A stretch of DNA of 64,000 nt from Blastomussa wellsi (taxonomy: Eukaryota; Cnidaria; Anthozoa; Scleractinia; Plerogyridae): positions 704,619 through 768,618 of the forward strand of contig OX393573.1 of assembly GCA_947652115.1 (NCBI GenBank), read 5' to 3'. Each line of letters starts with the position of its first letter. The first letter of the stretch is position 1. Shown one piece after another: positions 14,101 to 24,000 of the stretch. The notes under the pieces were generated by a model. That model did not search any database, was not told the origin of the DNA, and saw nothing but the letters and a program-made list of their open reading frames with translations. Position numbers and translations under genes: made by a program.

Positions 14101-16179
14101 CTACTAAGCCAAGCATTGATAAACCACACTGACTATAACGATCAAAGCAAACTGGACAGTTATCTCTTAGCTTGTAGCACACAGAGGCTCACACCACATT
14201 TTCTGAATGCTGACTATCTCTGGCAATATACTGCATCAGTGGAGATGTGTAGCTTTGGGACTTAGCACTGTTGTTTTCATCTTCCTCCAAAGTTACCAAT
14301 TTGAAATTGCTGCATATTATTTGACAGGAAATTCAATTTACAGATAATTCAATTTTGTACAACATTTATGACTCTGAACTGTTTGTAGGGTCAGATTCAA
14401 AGTGGAATCAGAACTGGTGTACGGCTAGCACAGGGGGCCCAGGTGAGGGCAATTCACAAGCTGTTCTATTAACTTAAACTAGTAGAAACTCAGCTGTGGA
14501 AATCCTTGAATCTGATTGGTTCTCTGATTGTTTTCTATTCGCCGATAGAAGACGATCGCACGCGCATTGCTCTTTGAAGGCAAGATTTTTCTTGATTTTT
14601 TGCTTAATACATAAAATGATAGCCTTTATACAGTTTCTACTAGACTAGACAACCTGCCCTTGGTTTCTATGAGCGATAGTCAACTCGGCTGCATCTCGTT
14701 GACTATTTGCTCATAGAAAACTCGTTGTCATAGTCAGTTCGTAGTCTAATTGTTAAGTAACTTGCAGCACAGAAGTCATTAGAAGCCATTAGTGGCAAGA
14801 ATGAGTTGACTTATTATAATTATGTTATTTGTTGGGGCTCAGTTCTTTTCTTTCTTAAATCGTCATTTTATAAATTTGACAATTACATTGTGTGCTAAAG
14901 ATTTCTATCGTGTAATACTATCATGAAATTTTAATCAAGACTTATGTTCAACAAGATTAAACCAAATTATCACAGACACATGAAAACACTTTTCCGCCAT
15001 CTTGTTGACAACTGCTACTCACTTTCTACAACAGAGTAGATAGTGAGTAGCATAGCTAATCCGACAACATCATTTCGTGATAGAACGCTAGTAGATTTAT
15101 ACTTATATATAATATATAGACTGGAAAGATGAGGTAACGTTTATCATGGAAAAGTCTGTGTGGTAGGATGAGGTAAGGTAAGTCTGCAGTCGGGCCTAGT
15201 GACCCATCAGGCCGGAGCTTATCCCGGTTTCTGTAGCATGAAGCGACAGAGAGTATTTCTACTCCCCCCTGGATGGGATGCTAGTCCATCGCAGGGTTAC
15301 CCCCCAGCAGTAAATTCGCCGGTACCCATTTATACACCTGGGTGAAGAGAGGCACTGTGAGAGTAAAGTGTCTTGCCCAAGAACACAACGCAGTGGCCCG
15401 GCCAGGACTCGAACCCGGACCGTCCGATCCAGAGTCCAGCGCACTAACCATTAGGCCACTTTGTGGAGAGGCAGAGTAAAAGTGTGCAAAGGTGGAGTAA
15501 ACTAATGAATAATAAAAAATAATAAAATAATGTTACAGATCAACATCAAATTGAAATCTGAGATGCCTGTACAAATTGATGGTGAACCTTGGATGCAGGC
15601 AGCTGGTAATGTGATTGTACGACCAATACTCACACAGGTAAGATGTACATGTCCATTGGAATAGAATATATAGCACACAATTGATATATCAAAATTTTAA
15701 CATAGCTCCAACCTTATTCAAAGGAAATAAAACCAAGATTATAATGAAGTTTAACTGTAAAGTCTGGGTATCATGTTTATTTATATTCTACCTCTTTAGC
15801 AATTAACTAATGAGGGCCCCACTGACAACTGCTAGGGCAAGTTGGAAATTATTATTGTTATTGTTATTATTATTATTATTTTGAAGTGTCCTACTGCTAA
15901 ATGGTTACGGCAATTAGATATTTAAAGGAGCCAAATTGAGATTGCGATCTGCACTCTTTGAATTGAAATCTGTCCTTCAAAGATGATGCTGGCAATTGGG
16001 CAGAGATTGTTCGGGCAAGAGGTATAGATCTTAAAACTGCTGGATGTTTATGTTTGCCTTTTCTATAGGCCCTGATGTTAACAAAAAGGAAAGTCAAGGT
16101 GAAGAATCCAAGAAGACCGTCAAGCTCCTCAAGGCCATCATCGAAAATTAGCACAAGAGCTATTTTTTATGAAGACTAA
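958..16179 (+). CDS. DGKQ: Diacylglycerol kinase theta-like, 5'-partial, 24 exons
   Basis: Phosphorylates diacylglycerol to phosphatidic acid, ending DAG signalling at membranes and in the nucleus. Exons: 958-1046, 1170-1301, 1688-1841, 2443-2523, 2793-2890, 3189-3261, 3816-3904, 4839-4888, 4989-5079, 5801-5852, 7296-7357, 8125-8272, 8714-8755, 9443-9558, 9902-10053, 10373-10521, 11197-11506, 11749-11839, 12605-12666, 13207-13249, 13744-13812, 14389-14442, 15539-15637, 16069-16179. All phases join, giving 804 whole codons; human DGKQ has 942 residues. Order: end of one C1 zinc finger; a further C1 with HHWREGNL and paired CxxC; an RA domain starting YLKIYDG; a second RA-like segment (GYIRVYPGM); the catalytic DAGK domain (VNSKSGGG, then the nucleotide loop CGGDGTVGW); and the accessory domain ([28 protein letters not shown]). 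Three C1 domains plus RA is the theta architecture; the most N-terminal part is off-window. The donor after 3261 (GTCAGA) is weak but in phase. Confidence 0.93.
4288..4565 (-). repeat. tRNA-derived SINE, family A, copy 1
   Basis: It lies in a DGK intron, with the tRNA-like head on the minus strand. The head carries a box-A-like block (TAATGGTTAGTGTGCTGGAC read on minus). Next come a body with the CTTGGGCAAGACA block and a conserved ATAAATGGGTAC block, then the CATCCCATCTAGGGGGAGT region. Five relatives occur in the window. The body may belong to the MetaSINE superfamily; that is recall, not a search result. Confidence 0.75.
5181..5320. mobile_element. Inverted-repeat element with hammerhead-like motif
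   Basis: A perfect 14-bp inverted repeat (ATATAATTTGGTTT at 5181-5194 and its complement at 5307-5320) brackets a segment containing CTGACGA at 5227-5233, a short stem-loop, then GAAA at 5247-5250 and TGTC. CUGANGA...GAAA is the conserved core of hammerhead ribozymes, which are known from Penelope-like retroelement termini. The stem II pairing here is imperfect and no cleavage helix is proven, so the ribozyme reading is tentative. Confidence 0.4.
5339..5720. repeat. Pyrimidine-rich tract with a LINE 3'-end remnant
   Basis: Most of the stretch is C/T-rich low-complexity sequence, including a C homopolymer near 5402-5412. At 5438-5530 there is an (ATCA)n tract followed by a block (AACTTTATTTAAAACACGGT...) that recurs at 42195-42275. 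Read on the minus strand, the block ends in AATAAA plus a (TTGA)n tail, as expected for a non-LTR retrotransposon 3' end. Confidence 0.6.
9270..9405 (-). repeat. tRNA-derived SINE fragment
   Basis: Read on the minus strand, this intronic block has a tRNA-like promoter pair: AAATGGATAGTGTGCTGGAC as a box-A-like region and GAGTTCATATCC as a box-B-like region. It ends 38 bp before the exon at 9443. Confidence 0.5.
9630..9815 (+). repeat. tRNA-derived SINE, family B
   Basis: The head reads GTAGCGTGGCCGAGTGGTTA (box A of a class II Ser/Leu-like tRNA) and then CTCAAGTCCC (box B). A short unrelated body follows, ending just before the exon at 9902. The anticodon arm is degenerate and the CCA-side stem does not pair well, so it is a SINE rather than a working tRNA. 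A similar minus-strand body lies near 26205-26425. Confidence 0.6.
12000..12260. repeat. Degenerate G/T-rich dispersed repeat
   Basis: A block with runs of TTTTGGG and GGGGGTCT, several imperfect internal repetitions of the phrase TATTTTTTGGG, and a C-rich end. It sits in an intron and has no coding content. The family is not recognised. Confidence 0.4.
13843..14110 (-). repeat. tRNA-derived SINE, family A, copy 2 (divergent)
   Basis: Same architecture as the copy at 4288-4565: the CTACTCCCCCCTGGATGGG block, the CCCATTTATACACCTGG block, then ACAAGAACACAACGCA. The tRNA end is more decayed. It lies within a DGK intron. Confidence 0.65.
14478..14760. repeat. Composite inverted-repeat (MITE-like) insertion
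   Basis: ACTAGTAGAAACT at 14478-14490 is mirrored by AGTTTCTACTAG at 14632-14643. Immediately after lies a second palindrome (14664-14719) whose arms TTTCTATGAGC and GCTCATAGAAA flank GTCAAC/GTTGAC. There is no coding potential; it lies in a DGK intron. Confidence 0.5.
15170..15467 (-). repeat. tRNA-derived SINE, family A, copy 3 (well preserved)
   Basis: A nearly intact copy with head CCTAATGGTTAGTGCGCTGG and box B GGTTCGAGTCC on the minus strand, and the full body. It differs from the copy at 55907-56206 at only a few visible positions, which implies recent activity of the family. It lies between the exons at 14389 and 15539. Confidence 0.8.
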
Positions 16180-18506
16180 TTAACAAATTTATTCTGACCA
16201 CCTTTTCACTTGCAAAATGTAAATATTTATTGCCATGGCTAGTGTCATTTGCATCGCGTTCCTGGTAAAGGCATTGCAGGCTCATTGCCTTCAGTTCAGG
16301 TCATTTATCAACAACAGTAATTTCACAGAAAAGCAACAAAAAACAATAATCAAATAATTTTGGTGTTTTCCCCAGTTATTCCTTTAAGGCCCAGATGAAC
16401 TGGGCAACAAGTCACTGCAACACGTCATGGAGACACGTGCTGTGACAATTTGTCTTGTGTGCCACAGTCCCCACAGTAAATTTTTGTGAAAATCTCCATC
16501 ACTGCGACAGAATTTTGTCCGTGCATTCAGTCACACGAATTCAAACCAGGACCTGTTTTGTAAATGGTACACTTGTCACAGAGAGTCGTCACTGTTTATT
16601 GTTGTCTAGTGTGTACTGGCATGGGCTTCATGTGATCGAGATTGGATTTTGTTGCAGAAACTCATATCATTCCATTGCAAATTATTCAATCATTTCTCCG
16701 TGAGCAGTTGGTAAATTCACTTGACAGAGCGTATTTGCAGTGGCAGATCCAGATCTTGAGCTAAGAGGGGTCTGGTTTGTAAAATTTAGGTGGGGAGTCA
16801 TGTGCGACGCCGATGAATACGTGGACAATTACCACAAATAGGGGGCTGGGCCCCTCCCCTAGGTCTGCCACTGATTTGGATCAGCCACAGAAGAGTGTCA
16901 CGGCTTGAACCATGACCACTTCATCTGGGGTTGTAATGCACTGGCCGTTTGGCCACTACGTAATTTCCTACAAATACACAATGTTTTCAGCAGCAGCTAT
17001 TGCAGGGACTGGAACATCTTATAATAATATATAGAATCTGAAATTTTTGGATATTTGGACGTCTGGAATTTTCTGGCCAGTTATGTGCTGAAGTAGCTCC
17101 CAACTACTCAGAATGCAGAATTTTATTTTCAACACGAAAGCATTCCTTTCTTTCCACAAACATCGCATTTCATGACATTAGGCATACAGCACTGCACTCC
17201 AGATCTGCAGGAGGAAAAGATCATGGTGATTCCAAGATCAGAGTGATTGAAATGCGCAAAAAATAGGAAAAGGGGAAAAATGGAAAGCGAAGAAAATAAG
17301 AAAGATGGGAAGACTTAGGGAATTTTCTTGTTTGACTCTTGCACATGCCTAGACAAAACTGTCATTAATTGTGATGCTTGTGGAAAGAAACAAATTCTGC
17401 CATTTTGAGTAGTTTGGGTCGCATTAAGCTCATAGCTGTTGATCAGTTGCCAATGAGATAAGATAGTTTAGACGAACCATGTTCTGCTGCAAGTCATACA
17501 GATTTGTGACGTTGTTGATTGCTTCCCAAAAATCACTTTGGCTTTAGGCTAGCCTTGATGTAAAACCAAAATAGGGAACAGCAAGAATATTTTTTACAAA
17601 ATTCATCAGACAAAATGGAGGTAATAACTTTGATGCTTGCTGATGTTTGGTTAAAAGGAATATATTAGTAATAAGATCGTGAGACAGTATTTTTAATGAA
17701 TACAATTTGTACAGCAAAGCACCAATAACTGGCTCGGCTGCAGAGGACGATCAGTCTAGAGTCGACTGATGGGTTTGTATATTAAGCCTTTTATTATCTA
17801 ATCTTCAAATTGTCTTGCATCAGTACATACAATAATAAATTGGTGTAAAAATGCTTCCAAGAAATTAAATTTAAAACTTATCAGTCTTAATTCTTTGTTT
17901 TGCAATTTCTATAGCCTACATTTTTTTCAAATTTGTCATTTGTAATCCATCTCAATCTTTGCCATCGTTGCTGCAGCCCCCCCCCCCCCCCCCAAATTTT
18001 TGGCAACTTGGGAGAATTTTTTGGGCAAATGGTTCACCCCTCCCCCCCCCCCAAGGCCAACAAATGCCCATACGTCTATGGAGCTAACATTATACACACC
18101 TACAATGCATTTTGAAAAGCTTAGGAGTGCAAAAGAGCTTTCTGGCTTTACCTCCTAATTATTCACAAGTAGCTTTCAACTTTTACTGTCAATAATTATT
18201 TCAAATGATATCTATTTTTGCCCAGTTGTGAGTAATAAGTTAATTCCTGCCACATACGTTGAACAATACATAAGGACCTGATTCCCTTGGAATCTAGCCT
18301 GCATAGCAGGCGCATTAAAGGGTGGGAGGGGGCTGGTGAATCGGGAGAAAAACATGGTGGTCGTGGCGGAGGGGGGCTGGGGGAGGAGGTCCGCCACGTC
18401 TGCCACCTACGTTTTTCTCCCGCCCCCTCCCACCTTTTATGCGCCTGTGACGCAGGCTACTTGGAATCAGTCTAGGCTAGGCTGAGAACATGTTTTTCAC
18501 CAAGAG
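16180..18506. other. Convergent intergenic region DGKQ / FKBP11
   Basis: No gene could be supported. The DGK 3' UTR starts at the left, with no clear AATAAA nearby. A C-rich repeat occupies about 17970-18090 and resembles parts of the repeats at 24538-24762 and 26990-27170. A palindromic transposon lies at 18296-18460. Confidence 0.6.
18296..18460. mobile_element. hAT-like MITE with 8-bp target duplication
   Basis: A 165-bp palindromic element. It opens TAGCCTGC and closes GCAGGCTAC, and the arms extend through GGGTGGGAGGGGGC and GCCCCCTCCCACC. It is flanked by the identical 8-mer TTGGAATC at 18288-18295 and 18461-18468. An 8-bp duplication is typical of hAT transposition. There is no open frame, so it is non-autonomous. 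Confidence 0.7.
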
Positions 18507-21500
18507 TTACTTCTTTTTATTTCTCTTGCTTGACTTGACTTCAACTTTGGATGCCTTTTTATACAGGTAATACAAAATCATTCCAGCCAGTATTGGCCAA
18601 AATCCTATTTGAAGCAGTAACTTTGGATCGAAGAGTGACTTCCTCCTGATTGACATGAGCTCCGTAGTAAATATAAGCACAGAATTTGCTGTGAAATGAA
18701 AGCAGGAAAGGAGTGTGTTAGTAAGTGTTACAGTACAAGTGTAGCAGCTCTCATATGCATGGAATTGTACTGGCCTTCTTGTGTAGCAGTTGCACTCTCC
18801 CTATTGTTTCTTCTATTGTTTTCTCAAAGGCTAGCGAGCCATTCACATGACACCTTGCAAGAGCTGCTAACCAAAGTACATTGTGATCAAATGCATTCCA
18901 GTGTTAACATGGGCTGTTTTCACATGGTCCAAAATGGATGACATTCGATTTTGGTCACTATCCATTGGAATCAGTCTAGGATAGGCTGGGACTATGTCTT
19001 TTTTTTTTTGGGGGGGGGGGGTGGGGGCCAGGGGGTGGGGGCTGGTCATGCAGTTTTGGTTATTTTCACATTCCTTTATCTCTTTACTTCCTTTGGTTGC
19101 ATCTTTCATGTTATAACTTTTGACTACACATGCCAAAATGTCTAACATATTTTTCTCACACACCACTGGTAGCCATGCCAAGCCGACCGCCGCAGCTCGA
19201 CCTTTATTGTAAATCTCAAAAAACTGAATGCATACAACTCTACCAACAAGTTCAAAACCGAGAAAAATTACAAGGTTTGCACATTCAAAATATGACACAG
19301 AAAAAACTGAAAATCTCTGGGTGGGCGGGTGGGAAGGTCGATAATGGCGGACGCAACAAAAACAACTGCCCGCCCCACGGTCACGTGACCTATTCCCAGG
19401 CTCCATCGGTGTGTGAGAAAAACATTTTCCACTTCTTTCGTTTCACTCAGCCAGTGGAAAATAACCCATATTTATGGGAGTAAATTGATCGGGCACAACT
19501 ACTCACGTGGAATGACATTTTCAACTCCACGTGCCCCATAGCCCAGATGTGGAGGTATAATCAACTTCCGCTTTTCTCTGAAAATACAGTCAGCATTATT
19601 TTTACTAGTTTTTTGTAATCAAAATTTACTAAGTTAACTACCGTACATGGCAACGGTAAACACGCATTGCAGACCTATTATTAGTTTCTTCATTACACAA
19701 ACTTACATACAAGTGCAACAGATATGTTTGTCATTATATTACACAATGGCATTCATACCATGCATGGTGCAGAAAAGGCCTTCATGATAAAATTGATTTC
19801 TTATTGTAAAATTAAACCTTACCCCACGCACATTCCTTTTATGCCCATTTCCCAACCTATATAAAACAAGTGAGATACAAACATAAGACTAAGAGGAACC
19901 CTTGTTTTGCTCAGTGTCCATTTAGTGGGAAAGTATGTAAGAAATTGACTTTGTAAGAATTTATTTCCTTGTGTACTGGCATACTTGTCCACTTGACTCG
20001 TAGTTTAATAAGTTGGATCTATTCAATGCCTGCGAAAACCCCCACTCCCCCCCCCCCCCACTCCTAGCACATGTTTCGCAGTAATTTGTGACTTACCACA
20101 CAAGCTTTGAAGCTGAAACCCAACTTGTCTTGTAATATCAGTGCTATAGTTCAAAAACAATCTGCTAAAATGATTGATGGATTAGGAAGTAAAAAATGAA
20201 ATTGTCACTTGAGCAGAGTTTGTGGATTACAGAGAACAGTAACAAGGTTTGCAATACATTGCTCCTACCTTTAATGACCTTTCCTTTCCCCAATTGAAAT
20301 TCCAGTGGCTCCCTTCCTTTTGCAAGGGACGAATCAAACATTTGACCATTTTCCAGTTTACCCTGAAATGTATATTAATTTGATAAACAATTTTAAGTAA
20401 GTACAGAACAAGCTGTATAGAACTTAAGTGGAGCGCATTGAGTGTATTCAGGGACATTTATTTAATAAAACTTACTTATGGGCTTATTATAACAAAATTT
20501 GTTGGGTTCATCTACACACGAAAAAAGGGTGTGGAGGTAATTCCAAACACCCCTGATTTTGAACCTAAGTTATAGACGTAATGTTTAAATCATGAAGTCT
20601 CATCTCAAATAAGAAATAGAACTAAACAAGAAAATTTAGTCTCTTTTGAGGTCTGTGAACTTTGATTCAAATTGAAACCATGTGCAAATGAAGTATCAAG
20701 ATACATACTGTGTAGTGGACAGATACAATGTCTCCGTTATCAGCTTTATCTTTGCAGTTTCCAGGTTTGTACTAAAAAAAATTAAAAATTTAGCATGAGA
20801 CAGTATATAATTTTCAAATTATCTTTTGTTTAAATTTACATATTAAATAATATTTCAATCCCCTATTACAAGACCATATGACCATAAAAGGTCACGAGAA
20901 CACGAAATTTGTGATATTATAAAAGGGAAACACTAATAATTATGAACAGTATTCCATATTGGGCTATTAATAATACTGTTGCATCATTCTATTATTGAGA
21001 GCTAAATGACAAAGAAATAACTGTAGCTGGAATAATCTTATGGTAATCTCGTACAAAAACAGATAATACTTGCAACAATTATTACTATGCATTTTTATGA
21101 AGGAATATTTGATTGTATTATCTGTAATCACTTCATAAAGATATAACTAATTACACAGTGCTCATAAACTTGTCTTCAGTACAATTTTGACATATTACTC
21201 TTGAGCAGGGAGTGATGCATACACAAAAACCCTGATTTATTAGTCTCTTTGAAATAAAAAATTATTAATTTTACAGATTGATCATAGAGAGGCACATCAC
21301 ACACTTGCATAACTTGTACTTTATAAAATAAATTATGGCAGTTAATACTAAAAGGAGCAAATCTTGGCCCTTGAAAAGTGAAGACTACCAATTGATTCTG
21401 ACAAAAGCTGCTTAAAATTCAGTTGTTAGACATTTTGAGTGCCACAACTTTACGTAAAGTTCAATATTCTTGATTTTGACATATTGCTTCTTTTAAGGTG

Positions 21501-22834
21501 ATGATTCAGATCATTAGTAATAAACTTAATTTATTTACGTTGAATTTTTTTTTTGCTTTATTAACATTTAAGAAAGCTTGTAATTCTACTGGAAGCAGTT
21601 GCTATTGTTTTAGGGGCTAGGGAGCATTGTTCCTGTTGTTTGTTTTATTGTTTTCACGCAGGGTATCGCACCATTCATGTGAGTCATTATGAGAGCTTCT
21701 CATAGCCTAACCAATTCATAACCACATAGACAATAATTATTTCATTATAAATAATTAATTTTCAAAGACAAGATAAAAATCACTGGTTAGGATAAGAACT
21801 GTCATGCATAACTAATTTACAGCATCAGTTGAAATCACCTGCTGGGACTCAGCCATACAAATTTGTACACCAGTAAAACCCAAAATTCCCTCAATTTTCC
21901 TCAAATGAACACTAAAAACTGTATTAGAGAGAAAATAGGAAAAAAGGAATAAAGGAATAAAAGGATTTCTTTCATTGCTCTCTTGGAAATAAAAAAAATA
22001 CATTAAAAATAGCTTTTTCACTGAATCTGCAAAAAATATAAGCTTATAAACTGAAATTCAAAGTTTTTAATAGAAGTTCGGTGGATAAAATTAACTATCT
22101 CCGATTCTTAGAATGTTAAAAAACATTGCATGATAAATTCTTTAGTGCAAGCTGATATTTTTCAGCAGACAAGTGATTAATTTGCCACATTCACCGCAAG
22201 AATTACTGGCATACAATATTCTTATCAGGATCACGACAAACTTCAGTTCGCCTCCCCTATTAAATAACGAAAACATCGAATTTCGCGATAAAATCCCTTT
22301 GCTTTGCTTTTGAGTTTATCAGTGTAGCTGTTGTGTACCAGTGCACATATTTAAGTTGACGATTTTTTTCCTCAAAATGCGTCTGAAAGGATTTTCGTGA
22401 AATTTAGAAGACGACAGCCGCTTATGAATCAAAGTACATGTGTATAGTGAGCTTTGGGATGGGATTTTTCTTGCCCAAGCGCCAGAAAATCGTACCCAAA
22501 ACCAGTGCGTTTTACTTAAAACAGAGGAATTTTTAACGTGCTTTACAAACGTATGACGCAGCCTTCCAAATAACAGATAACTAAAATCTAGAATCTAACC
22601 ACACACTGTAATCAGAAAATGCGAGTCTATGCGCTATTTGAATTTCCCCTTCGACCTTCCTACATCATCGTGAACATGTACCTCAACAACAGTCTCTAAG
22701 TCTTTCTTCTTCTTTGCTCCTGTGGCGTACACATAAAAAAGTACAAGAAAAAGGCTACAAAGCAACATTCTAAAGACCTGCTCCATAATCATTATCCGAT
22801 TGACAGTATCTTTCCTGATGAGCACGGGTGCCAA
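18507..22834 (-). CDS. FKBP11: FKBP11-like peptidyl-prolyl isomerase, six exons
   Basis: A membrane-anchored FK506-binding prolyl isomerase of the secretory pathway. Exons on the minus strand: 22834-22664, 20771-20709, 20362-20269, 19856-19823, 19577-19507, 18688-18507, all in phase; 204 residues from the first ATG. Methionine 17 (codon ending at 22784) sits closer to the hydrophobic signal segment (MLLCSLFLVLFYVYA) and may be the true start. The FKBP fold runs from about residue 67 to 157, with GDIVSVHYTGKL, the F-D pair in MFDSSL, VIKGWEMGIKGMCVG, KLIIPPHLGYG and VLIF. A transmembrane helix (about 168-187) and a lysine-rich tail ending NKKK follow. FKBP domain plus C-terminal anchor is what separates FKBP11 from FKBP2 and FKBP14. 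The intron after exon 1 is long (20772-22663) and AT-rich. The exon 1 donor (GTAGGA) was chosen because it keeps phase. Confidence 0.86.
20772..22663. other. Long first intron of FKBP11
   Basis: About 1.9 kb of AT-rich intron. Near 21575-21720 is a dispersed motif (GCAGTTGCTATTGTTTTAG followed by GCATTGTTCCTGT) that recurs near 53445-53560 and, more weakly, near 18755-18865. Nothing else is recognisable. Confidence 0.5.
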
Positions 22835-22948
22835 TTTATCTTATCAACTATTAAACTAATCAAGGCAAATCAAGCCAGGCGCAAACCGCGCTGCACGAAA
22901 CTTCACCAGGAATCTGGGATCTAGAATCACAAGTAGAATCAAAATATA
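22835..22948. promoter_or_regulatory. Shared upstream region FKBP11 / SNRNP25
   Basis: Only 114 bp separate the outermost start codons of two divergent genes. No TATA box is evident on either side. The region includes CAGGCGCAAACCGCGCTGC, GC-richer than the flanks. It must hold both 5' UTRs and probably a bidirectional promoter; this is inferred from spacing alone. Confidence 0.5.
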
Positions 22949-23174
22949 ATGGCGGACGACGAAGGTGAAGTCGAAGAAAACATTGACGGACTTTCGCACC
23001 CAGAAGTAATGGCCCTATTTAGTGAAAAGCTTGCTGAGATAATGAGTGATCCTTTGCTTATTGGGCTGCCAAATGAACCCACTCTTGATGAGGTGAACTC
23101 TCAAATCGCCTTGGAGCATGGTCGTGCAATTGTGGTGAACGTTCGACAGCATGATGAGATGAATACTGTGCTCC
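22949..23174 (+). CDS. SNRNP25: U11/U12 snRNP 25 kDa protein, first exon only
   Basis: A ubiquitin-fold component of the U11/U12 di-snRNP, which recognises 5' splice sites and branch points of minor-class introns. The exon encodes 75 residues plus one base and ends at a GTAAGC donor. Recognition rests on DPLLIGLPNEPTLDEVNSQ followed by IALEHGRAIVVNVR, which matches the conserved start of SNRNP25 (DPLLxxLP, then LEEVNSQIALEYGQA). The acidic N-terminus (MADDEGEVEEN) is longer than in human. The remaining part, including the ubiquitin-like beta-grasp core, is not found in 23175-23800 and must lie in or beyond the sequence gap. Confidence 0.85.
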
Positions 23175-23800
23175 GTAAGCAAACTTTTACATTCTTAAAA
23201 TCGGATTAGAAGTATTGTCTAGGGAAAGATCCAGGAAGGGGGTGGGGGTCATAGCAGTTGGTTTGGAATAGGGGAATCGAATATACCTGGTAAAAGGCGT
23301 GATACCTTTTACCCCCTGGATTTCCGAAGATGTCACGATGATTTCCGAATATGGACGAAGGTTTCCGATGATATTACGCAGAACAAAAGGACAGCAACCT
23401 CTATGAACATGATCAATGTTCCAGCAACCCAGCATCTGCTTTCAAAACCAGAAATTTCGAGGAAAAGAATCGTTGTTTTACATAAAAGTTTCCTTTCTCG
23501 CATTGTTTGGAGTTTACATATTTTTGAAGTGTGTTATTTAGAGCTATCACAGCTCACATTTTCCATACTGGCGTGAGAATTTGGTTCGTTGGCGTGACAT
23601 CAAAGTTTTCAGTCCGTAGGCGTGACAGTTGGCAGGTATAGAATTGAGTCCAGAGCCAACCCAAAATTTCCCGGTCAAGAGTACCCCCTCCGTCCCTGAG
23701 CTTTTGAGTCTTAATTGTTTATTAGTTTGTGCAATTTTCACCAGTGTGGATAAAACAGGCTGGGTTTTAGATTTACAAAGTTACTGGCCTGGCTGTCATT
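23175..23800. other. Intron of SNRNP25 up to the gap
   Basis: No further exon of SNRNP25 or sirtuin could be supported here. The frame at 23629-23800 has no recognisable domain or good acceptor. The sequence is ordinary intron-like DNA. Confidence 0.4.
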
Positions 23801-24000
23801 NNNNNNNNNNNNNNNNNNNNNNNNNNNNNNNNNNNNNNNNNNNNNNNNNNNNNNNNNNNNNNNNNNNNNNNNNNNNNNNNNNNNNNNNNNNNNNNNNNNN
23901 NNNNNNNNNNNNNNNNNNNNNNNNNNNNNNNNNNNNNNNNNNNNNNNNNNNNNNNNNNNNNNNNNNNNNNNNNNNNNNNNNNNNNNNNNNNNNNNNNNNN
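23801..24000. other. Assembly gap, exactly 200 N
   Basis: A run of exactly 200 unknown bases. On its left is the 5' part of SNRNP25; on its right is the 3' part of an unrelated sirtuin. The missing exons of both genes cannot fit in 200 bases, so the gap length is a placeholder. Confidence 0.95.

Noticed and set aside
18867..19406. 179-codon minus-strand open frame
   Set aside because: It overlaps a G-rich low-complexity stretch in the last FKBP11 intron, has no domain, and the true exons of FKBP11 lie in other frames on either side.
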